DNA of 57,030 nucleotides from NCBI GenBank assembly GCA_023421135.1, contig JAEZUG010000075.1, positions 1 to 57,030 on the forward strand, written 5' to 3'. This DNA comes from Candidatus Cloacimonadota bacterium (GTDB lineage: Bacteria; Cloacimonadota; Cloacimonadia; Cloacimonadales; Cloacimonadaceae). A program made the position numbers and the translations under genes. Positions 50,937 through 57,030 of this stretch are shown here, in pieces (the stretch's first letter is position 1; each line of letters begins with the position of its first letter). The notes beneath the pieces were generated by a model. It saw only the letters and a list, made by a program, of their open reading frames with translations. It was not told the DNA's origin and did no database searches.

Positions 50937-51008
50937 AAGGTTCTCCTTTGAAGTAAAGAAAAAATGAAATCTGTGTTGCTGTCAAGAGAGAAATCCGATT
51001 CCAGAGTC

Positions 51009-52640
51009 TCACTCTGCCAAAACCAGACGGTTACGCCCGGTCTCCTTGGCAACATAGAGAGCTTTATCTGCTTCTCTGATCTTCTCTGCGATATCTATCT
51101 CATGCTCCGTATCGGGAAGGCTTTCTGCCAGACCAATGCTTATTGTGACGGGAATATTATGACCCCGGAAACTGAACTCATGCTTGGATACGGCGATTCG
51201 AACTTCATCCATGATCCTGGCAGATTGCTCCAAGCGGGTATCGAAAAGCAGCATGAGAAACTCTTCTCCCCCGTAACGGACAATCAGGTCACTCTTGCGA
51301 AAGTCTTTGGTGATCAGCTTGGAAAGCTCTTTCAATACGTAGTCTCCGGTACTGTGACCATAGGTGTCGTTCACCAGCTTAAAGTGGTCTATATCGATCA
51401 TGGCAAAGCTGATTGGAACCCGGTGACGATTGGCAAGATGGATCATGTGGTAGATATTCGTCTTTAGATAACGACGGTTTCGCAAGCCTGTCAGACTATC
51501 GGTGAGGGAGAGCTCCTCCACCTTTTTAAAGAGCTGCTCGATCTTGCCATAGTCGGCATGCAAAGTCTCTACATAAGCATTGTTTTGCATACTGATCTGA
51601 ATCCCCAGTTGATAAACCCGCTCCTCAATACTGGGGAGTAAACAGAAATAGGTCTCCATGTCCAGGTTTTGCCTCAGGAACATGCTGATCACCCTGATTC
51701 TATCCCAGCACTTGTGGAGGTAGTAGTTTGAATTCTGATAGAACAAGATGGATTCCTGAAAGCTGGAACCAGTCTGGGTGGGGTAGTTTCCGGCAAAGAA
51801 ATAGAGCTCCTGAAGCTGGAACTCATTCATATACTCTGCAGGATGCCTGACTAGCTGCCTGAAGATGCGGAATTTCTCGTCTGCCGGCACATAGTGCTCC
51901 GGCATCGTGAACAGCTCAAAGAGTACCACTGCAGAAGAAAGACAGGTCTTGCGTTTCAGATATCCGGAAAGCTTTGTAAGCAAAGCCTTCTTATGCGGCA
52001 GACGGTCTTTCCAATCCAATCTTCCCAGCAGATTTACCAGAATAAACAATCCTGCCTCGGGGCCTTCATGAAAACAACAGAAACTAAGCAAGCTCAGATA
52101 GATCTCCAGAAGATCCCGAAAAGCTCCCTTCTTTGCAGCCAGCATGCCACGATTGAGCCGAGAAAGGATGTGGAGCCTGATCTGAGCTGGGCTCACTTCA
52201 ATACTGTCGATCTCCTCACAGAGCCTGGAATCATAGTGATTGGATAGCTCCAGCATTATATAATGCTTCTGCAGAGTCTGAAACAGCTCCCGGGCTGCCA
52301 CCGGATCTTCGCAATCAATCTCCAGTTGCTCCTGCAACACTCGCTCCATGGGAGATTTCTCCACAATAGGCAGGTGATTCAGCAGGCTGAAGTATTCCAG
52401 AATTTGCGTCTCGTGGGAACTCCTCAGCTCACAAAAATGAGAGATCAGCTCATCGGCTATCACAATGCATGCATCAAGCATGCTGTGCAGACGGAAATCC
52501 GTGATCTGGCGAATCAGGTTCCTCTGATGCTCCCCACTCCCATGAATCAGCTCCGGTAAAAGAGCCCGAACCCGTTCGTGCTCCTCGGGCAGAAAGCTTG
52601 CCAGATCGACTGTCTCAACGTTGTGACGGGGATGATGCAT
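51009..52640 (-). CDS. Diguanylate cyclase with long N-terminal helical region
   Basis: 543 residues. The C-terminal GGDEF domain (about 380-541) begins DSLTGLRNRRYLKTNIYHMI and has IDIDHFKLVNDTYGH, the active GGEEF motif (RYGGEEFLML) and the inhibitory site RxxD (RKSD) just upstream, so it should make cyclic di-GMP with product inhibition. Residues 1-375 are soluble, mostly helical, with no recognised sensor domain or membrane span. It is preceded by an ftsB-like gene (9-bp gap) on the same strand. Confidence 0.92.
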   Translation of the reverse strand: MHHPRHNVETVDLASFLPEEHERVRALLPELIHGSGEHQRNLIRQITDFRLHSMLDACIVIADELISHFCELRSSHETQILEYFSLLNHLPIVEKSPMERVLQEQLEIDCEDPVAARELFQTLQKHYIMLELSNHYDSRLCEEIDSIEVSPAQIRLHILSRLNRGMLAAKKGAFRDLLEIYLSLLSFCCFHEGPEAGLFILVNLLGRLDWKDRLPHKKALLTKLSGYLKRKTCLSSAVVLFELFTMPEHYVPADEKFRIFRQLVRHPAEYMNEFQLQELYFFAGNYPTQTGSSFQESILFYQNSNYYLHKCWDRIRVISMFLRQNLDMETYFCLLPSIEERVYQLGIQISMQNNAYVETLHADYGKIEQLFKKVEELSLTDSLTGLRNRRYLKTNIYHMIHLANRHRVPISFAMIDIDHFKLVNDTYGHSTGDYVLKELSKLITKDFRKSDLIVRYGGEEFLMLLFDTRLEQSARIMDEVRIAVSKHEFSFRGHNIPVTISIGLAESLPDTEHEIDIAEKIREADKALYVAKETGRNRLVLAE

Positions 52641-52649
52641 ACGCTTCTT

Positions 52650-52964
52650 CTAATCCTCAGTTTCGACGGGAGGAACAAAGCGAAAGACTTTCTCTCCCGG
52701 TTTGGTGAGGCCAAACTTCTCCCTGGCAGCTTTCTCGGCTGCTTCAGGGCTGGTCTTGAGCCGCTCATTCTCTGCCTTCAGACTGTCGTTACTGGCCTGG
52801 AGCTCAGTAACTGCGGATTGCAATTCATTCATCGAGTGCTTAAGTTTCCAGGTGTTCAAGAAACTATAATCGCTGAAGATCAGTATCCAGCCCAGGATTA
52901 CGATCAGAAGTATCCAGAAGATCAGATTGGAGAGCTTGGGCAGGGGGTTCTTTTGTGCTTTCAT
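52650..52964 (-). CDS. FtsB/DivIC-like cell-division protein
   Basis: 104 residues: a short cytoplasmic N-terminus, one membrane span (about 13-32, NLIFWILLIVILGWILIF), a leucine-zipper coiled coil (about 42-72) and the FtsB/DivIC signature AREKFGLTKPGEKVFRFVPP. FtsB joins FtsL and FtsQ in the divisome to control septal wall synthesis. GAGGAATCG precedes the ATG, and the start overlaps the DUF362 gene end by four bases. Confidence 0.88.
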   Translation of the reverse strand: MKAQKNPLPKLSNLIFWILLIVILGWILIFSDYSFLNTWKLKHSMNELQSAVTELQASNDSLKAENERLKTSPEAAEKAAREKFGLTKPGEKVFRFVPPVETED

Positions 52965-54091
52965 CGATTCCTCTGTGTCATACGCAGGATCCAGGGTTTA
53001 TGTATCTCAATAGCTTGATGGGGACAGAGCTCATGGCAACACATGCACTTGATACACTTGGCGTTGTCTATCACAGGATAGCCGTCATCTTTGTAAGATA
53101 TAGCCTTCACAGGGCAGTTATTCACGCAGACTCCGCAGCGTTTGCAATTCTCCGCCACATAGGGATGAACGTTGTAGATTTTGCGAAAGGCATTCTTGGC
53201 AAAGCCGGGAACATAAACCAAAAGGTCTTTACTCAGCTTCACGGTGCGGATATCCACGTCCTCCAGCTTGTAATTCCTGAAGCTGGTGGGAATCCCTATC
53301 CGCGAAGGCAGAATTGCATTATCATGAAGTATCTGCGGCAGATAGGGCACATCGGAGATCTTGAAGCCCATCATGGAAGCAGCCACTGTATCCAGAGCAG
53401 GGGCAGAAACAGAGCCAAAGATCAGCCCAAACTGCCTGGGCTTCCCCGCAGAAGGCCCTGCCCCATCCATCCCCACAATACCATCCATGATATTGTAGGT
53501 AATCTTGTTTTGCACGGCTTTGTGCAGAGCAGCAAGCATGGCAGCAAAGCTGTTGGTATCCGGATAGAGCTTGTGATACTCTGTCTTGATCAACCCTGGC
53601 ACCAAGCCATAGAGATTCTTCACTGCACCGGTGAAAGACATCAGCGAGTGCGTCTTGTATTTGGACACACTGATCACCACGCCGCATTTCCAGAGCAGCT
53701 CCGAGATTTTGAGAGGAATCCCGTCCACCACCACTTCCCTGTATCCCGAAGTAGAGAGGTTCACAAGTTTGATCGGATAACGCTCCGCCAGTTCACTGAA
53801 TCCACAGGTGCGGAAGACCTGCTCAAAACTACCAGTGCCGCCCGGAGAATCTCCCAGCCACACCTCTTTTCCCAGAGCCAGAAAATAGCGGATCACCGCT
53901 TCCAGCACAATCGGATGCGTGGTTACAGCCCGCTGGGGCGGATAAGCCGCCAGGGCGTTGGGTTTGATCAGAACTCTTTTGCTGCGATTGATCTTGGCAG
54001 AGCGCAGGCCATCCAGCCAGCACTTGATTGCAGCATCCAGTTCTTTCAGGTCATAGCTTTCTATTTTGCGAATACTGACCGATGTCTTCAT
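52961..54091 (-). CDS. DUF362 protein with two [4Fe-4S] ferredoxin clusters
   Basis: 376 residues. The DUF362 domain (about 1-285) has KRVLIKPNALAAYPPQRAVT, VWLGDSPGGTGSFEQVFRTC, SVSKYKTHSLMSFTGAVKNL and YNIMDGIVGMDGAGPSAGKP, all family blocks. The C-terminal ~70 residues form a bacterial-type 2[4Fe-4S] ferredoxin (CKRCGVCVNNCPVKAI, CIKCMCCHELCPHQAIEI). Function of the family is not established. The start ATG lies 41 bases inside the upstream barrel gene, behind GAGGAAG. No signal peptide; cytoplasmic. Confidence 0.92.
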   Translation of the reverse strand: MKTSVSIRKIESYDLKELDAAIKCWLDGLRSAKINRSKRVLIKPNALAAYPPQRAVTTHPIVLEAVIRYFLALGKEVWLGDSPGGTGSFEQVFRTCGFSELAERYPIKLVNLSTSGYREVVVDGIPLKISELLWKCGVVISVSKYKTHSLMSFTGAVKNLYGLVPGLIKTEYHKLYPDTNSFAAMLAALHKAVQNKITYNIMDGIVGMDGAGPSAGKPRQFGLIFGSVSAPALDTVAASMMGFKISDVPYLPQILHDNAILPSRIGIPTSFRNYKLEDVDIRTVKLSKDLLVYVPGFAKNAFRKIYNVHPYVAENCKRCGVCVNNCPVKAISYKDDGYPVIDNAKCIKCMCCHELCPHQAIEIHKPWILRMTQRNR

Positions 54092-55265
54092 CTTCCTCGC
54101 CTTCCTTGGGGGAGCGAATAAAAGCGTCCCAGTAGAAATTCAAGCCCAGGCTTAACTGAGTGAAGGGAGCTTCACTGCTCAGAGATTGCATATAGCCCAG
54201 ATTCACGCTGCCATAACGATGATAGTAACTGATACCAGCACTAAGCAAATGCTGAGTGCAATCTCCCACAGGATGCTCCGTGAGCACACTATCCCAGACG
54301 TTGGAGGTGTCCGAAGAAGCAGTGCTGTTCAGCGGAATCCTGTAGAAACCCTCAAAAACCGCTGGGGAATACTGATAGCCCAGGCGATAAACTGTGTTGG
54401 CTTTGTTGTATTCAAAGCCTGCCTTCACTTTGAGCCTGTCATTGAAATCCGCATGCAAGGCACTGAATTGCTCGTATTCTGCATCCAAAACCCAATTCCT
54501 GGGGCCTTCATGGAAGACAGTACCCAAGCCGATCTTGAGAGGCAGTAGGCTGTCATACTCCCTGTATTTCAGATCCCAATCGGCATTGGAGGGCAGAGTG
54601 AGGGTCGCCCCGATATTACCCGTGTCTCCACTGTAGATTGCGCCCAGCTCGACCCGGGGAATATAGCTCAGGTCGTCCACCCGGTCAAAGGTGCGCAGGA
54701 AGGGCACATCGTCCATAACGTGCAATTGGTTATGCAAAGATACGCCCAGATGTAGCCTGGAGCCATGATATGCAAAATTGGCCGTGAACTGATGTAGATT
54801 GTAGCTGGGATAGCGCAAGAGGAAATAGGTGCTGTTGTACATATTGTAGCTATAAGCATCCATCTTGATGCTTCTGGGCATGCTGTAGAGAAAAGCCAGC
54901 GCTGCTTTTTCAGAAACGGGCAGGCCAAATCCGGCAATTCCGATGGGACTGTTTCCTATCAGACTGGCTTCATTGGGATAGCTCTCCGCAGAGATCTCCG
55001 GCTTGGTATCAATCTCAAAGATCAGGCCGCTCTTATCGGGAGAATAGGAAGCCGGGTTGAGCAACACCTGGTCCAGATCTCCCAAGAGGGCAACACCCGT
55101 GTTACCACGGCCCAGAGCAGAGGCTCCCAGGTAATTCGTAGAATAAGTCTCAAAAAAAGGATTCATCATAAAAGGCAGCGGAGCGTTAATACTGTCCGGA
55201 TCAGCCTGCGCAAACACGGCTGAAGCCAAAATCAGCAGCGCAAGAACTAGCACAGATTGTTTCAT
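54051..55265 (-). CDS. Predicted outer-membrane beta-barrel protein (FadL/PorV-like)
   Basis: 404 residues from ATG 55265 (GTGAGG five bases upstream) with a signal peptide ending VFAQ. The N-terminus has SALGRGNTGVALLGDLDQVLLNPAS (in parts), the start of FadL/PorV-type barrels. The remainder shows alternating strands (FTANFAYHGSRLHLGVSLHN, VNLGYMQSLSSEAPFTQLSL) ending FYWDAFIRSPKEGEEDEDIG, then a short acidic tail. The final 41 bases overlap the DUF362 gene in another frame. It lies eight bp downstream of purA. Confidence 0.8.
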   Translation of the reverse strand: MKQSVLVLALLILASAVFAQADPDSINAPLPFMMNPFFETYSTNYLGASALGRGNTGVALLGDLDQVLLNPASYSPDKSGLIFEIDTKPEISAESYPNEASLIGNSPIGIAGFGLPVSEKAALAFLYSMPRSIKMDAYSYNMYNSTYFLLRYPSYNLHQFTANFAYHGSRLHLGVSLHNQLHVMDDVPFLRTFDRVDDLSYIPRVELGAIYSGDTGNIGATLTLPSNADWDLKYREYDSLLPLKIGLGTVFHEGPRNWVLDAEYEQFSALHADFNDRLKVKAGFEYNKANTVYRLGYQYSPAVFEGFYRIPLNSTASSDTSNVWDSVLTEHPVGDCTQHLLSAGISYYHRYGSVNLGYMQSLSSEAPFTQLSLGLNFYWDAFIRSPKEGEEDEDIGQYSQNRKL

Positions 55266-55272
55266 TTGCACC

Positions 55273-56541
55273 TCACTTTTTGGGTGTTGTTTTTATGGTC
55301 TGATTCCTGTCTTTACCCACAGAAACCAGTTCTATCGGACGATCCACCAAATCCTGAATTATATCCAGATAGTCCCGGGCTGCTTTAGGCAGACGAGCAA
55401 TACTTTTACACTCTGTGATATCAGCATCCCAGGGTGCACAATCCAGGTATTCGGGCTGTACCTTGCCCAGCTCCAGAGGATGCGAGGGGAAGGATTCCAG
55501 ATGTTGATCTCCCAGCCAGTATCCGGTGCAGATTTTAAGCTCCGGCACTCCGCTGAGCACGTCCAGCAGGCTCACGGCAATGGAATCCAGCCCGTTTAGC
55601 CTGGCAGTATAAGCAGCAGCCACGGCATCAAAATAGCCCACGCGGCGGGGACGCCCGGTGGTAGAGCCAAATTCATTGCCCCGGATTCTGATCTGATCTC
55701 CAATCTGGTTGAAAAGCTCCGTGGGGAAAGGTCCTTCTCCCACCCGGGTGCTATAGGCCTTGTAAACCCCCAGGCTTCTATCCAGCATTCTGGGGGGCAG
55801 CCCCGTGCCGATACTGATCCCACCTGCGATGGTATTGGAAGATGTCACATAGGGATAGGTGCCAAAGCTGAGATCCAGCAGCGTGCCCTGAGCACCTTCA
55901 AAGAGGATAAAAGCTCCACTCAAGTAAGCATCATACAATATCTCGTCTGTCTTGGCAGAAAAGGCTTTCAGATCATCATATAGTTCACCAAGCTGCCTCA
56001 GTATCTGCTGCAACTCTGTATCCGGTAAATCTACACCGTGGAAGCTGTAAAGGTTTTGCAGACGGCTGGCGAGCCACTCCGGATAGGCCAGATCTCCAAA
56101 ACGGAGGGCAACCCGGCTGGCAAGATCGCTATAGGCTGGGCCAATCCCACGTCTGGTGGTGCCGATCTTCTGCTCGCCCAATCTGTCCTCACTGCCACAA
56201 TCCAGGCTCTGATGCAACGGCAGCACCAGCGGAGCCCGCTCATCAATGTACAGCCTGTCTTCAAAGCTGATACCGAGGACTTTCAGCGCATCGATCTCGG
56301 CTTTCAGACTGAAGGGATCTATCACGACTCCGGGACCGATAACGCACCTGGTCTGCTCGTAGAGGATCCCGGAAGGAACGCTGTGAAAAACGTATTTCTG
56401 ACCCTTGTTATGGATCGTGTGCCCGGCATTTGATCCGCCCTGAAAGCGAACCACATAGTCCGCCTTGTCACCAAGGTAATCCACAATCTTAGCCTTGGCT
56501 TCGTCTCCCCACATGCATCCCAAAACCGCCAGTGAACTCAT
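55273..56541 (-). CDS. purA: Adenylosuccinate synthetase with altered GDEGKGK loop
   Basis: 422 residues from ATG 56541 (GGAG six bases upstream), which puts the catalytic Asp13 and His41 at E. coli numbering (MWGDEAKAKIVDYLG; GGSNAGHTI). It makes adenylosuccinate from IMP, aspartate and GTP in AMP synthesis. The near-universal GDEGKGK phosphate loop reads GDEAKAK: both glycines are alanine, while Asp13, Lys16 and His41 remain. Other blocks are normal: GTTRRGIGPAYSDLASRVAL, LFEGAQGTLLDLSFGTYPYVTSSN (in parts), YKAYSTRVGEGPFPTEL, GSTTGRPRRVGYFDAVA. It is upstream of the barrel gene. Confidence 0.93.
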   Translation of the reverse strand: MSSLAVLGCMWGDEAKAKIVDYLGDKADYVVRFQGGSNAGHTIHNKGQKYVFHSVPSGILYEQTRCVIGPGVVIDPFSLKAEIDALKVLGISFEDRLYIDERAPLVLPLHQSLDCGSEDRLGEQKIGTTRRGIGPAYSDLASRVALRFGDLAYPEWLASRLQNLYSFHGVDLPDTELQQILRQLGELYDDLKAFSAKTDEILYDAYLSGAFILFEGAQGTLLDLSFGTYPYVTSSNTIAGGISIGTGLPPRMLDRSLGVYKAYSTRVGEGPFPTELFNQIGDQIRIRGNEFGSTTGRPRRVGYFDAVAAAYTARLNGLDSIAVSLLDVLSGVPELKICTGYWLGDQHLESFPSHPLELGKVQPEYLDCAPWDADITECKSIARLPKAARDYLDIIQDLVDRPIELVSVGKDRNQTIKTTPKK

Positions 56542-57030
56542 TACAAACTCCATTTTATTCGTATCGCCATTGGCTTTTATCATTCTCATTCTGTCAAGCG
56601 ATTTCAGCGCTTGCCCTGATTATACTTTTCCAAGTTTCCACGTTTCCGCGTTTCCACGATTCCACGACACCTCGTCACCACGTCACCACTTTCTGTCCCC
56701 TCACTTCTTATAAGGTGACACTTTCACGTTTGAGGTGACACTTTCCTGTGGAATCTTTTCCGCAGCTTCTGATCTCTATGTTCCGTAAAGTGTTAGAAAG
56801 ATGAATTTTCTTTTCTCTTCCCTCGTTACTCAGCGACACATCCCGGAACCCCACGAAGTGTATTGGCGCTCTCTGAAGTGCCACCACGCCAACACGCCAA
56901 AGCGCTACACTGTTATTTAAGCACTGCGAGTATATGATATATGAAGTCTCTGATCACATAATGGTTGAAATCAATATCAAAGGTACCCATTAACTATGTG
57001 TGGGTATTAACTAATTATTGCTCTGTCTCA
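56542..57030. other. Intergenic end of window, short repeats only
   Basis: 489 bp with no supported gene. Contains CCACGTTTCCGCGTTTCCACG-like and CGTCACCACGTCACC simple repeats (56636-56690) and two direct AGGTGACACTTTC copies (56714-56726 and 56733-56745). It presumably also carries the purA promoter. Confidence 0.5.

Overview
The window looks like chromosomal DNA of a Candidatus Cloacimonadota (Cloacimonetes/WWE1) bacterium or a close Gram-negative relative. This is inferred from the character of the genes, because no 16S rRNA gene is present. The pointers are several large secreted proteins that end in a FlgD-type Ig / type-IX-like sorting domain, many Ala-Gln or Cys-lipobox signal peptides, outer-membrane beta-barrels, Mla/MCE lipid-transport genes, NADH-type FabI, folate-dependent TrmFO, and a high density of short intergenic repeats. 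No CRISPR array, rRNA or complete insertion sequence was found.

Layout. Positions 1-3463 read as the left end of a Mu-like transposable prophage that runs off the window: the start of a transposase-like gene, small early genes and a Cro/Ner-like regulator on the minus strand, two kinds of operator-like inverted repeats, a divergent S24-type repressor, two small membrane/exported genes, and four ~22-bp repeats resembling transposase-binding sites next to a TG-type end near 3463. From 3.8 to 6.2 kb lies an Fe-S cluster operon (Rrf2/IscR-like regulator, cysteine desulfurase, IscU fused to a DUF59 domain), diverging from an orphan FepC-type ATPase. A frameshifted surface-protein gene follows (7.4-9.6 kb). 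From 19.3 down to 10.1 kb there is one long minus-strand block: tig-clpP-clpX-lipoprotein-pepP-coaD-dnaB-mlaE-lipoprotein SBP-trmL, headed by tRNA-Leu.

Next come panD-panC, a SUMF1-domain lipoprotein, a secreted cyclophilin, the TldD/TldE pair with a dihydroorotase-like protein that appears catalytically dead, fabI, and an MCE (Mla-like) lipid-transport operon whose ATPase subunit has lost its P-loop (30.5-33.1 kb). A ROK kinase and four tRNAs (His, Arg, Met, fMet) follow, then trmFO with a DUF3795 gene, an iron alcohol dehydrogenase, and two giant paralogous secreted proteins flanking a VOC-family gene. A second tRNA cluster (Ser, Ser, Gln, Gln) precedes an LCCL/glycine-rich secreted protein, two outer-membrane-type proteins with a MalK-type ATPase, a diguanylate cyclase, an FtsB-like protein, a DUF362 ferredoxin protein, an outer-membrane barrel and purA.

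Gaps between operons are mosaics of dispersed repeats. The most distinctive is an ~80-bp element built from 11-bp GACACCCATGT modules and bounded by GACACGCATGA / TCATGCGTGTC, found five times here. Recurrent themes worth following are the prophage end, this modular repeat, and several proteins that keep their fold but lose hallmark catalytic residues (MlaF-like ATPase, dihydroorotase-like protein, SUMF1 domain, and a PurA with an altered GDEGKGK loop). All family assignments come from reading motifs by eye; no database search was run.
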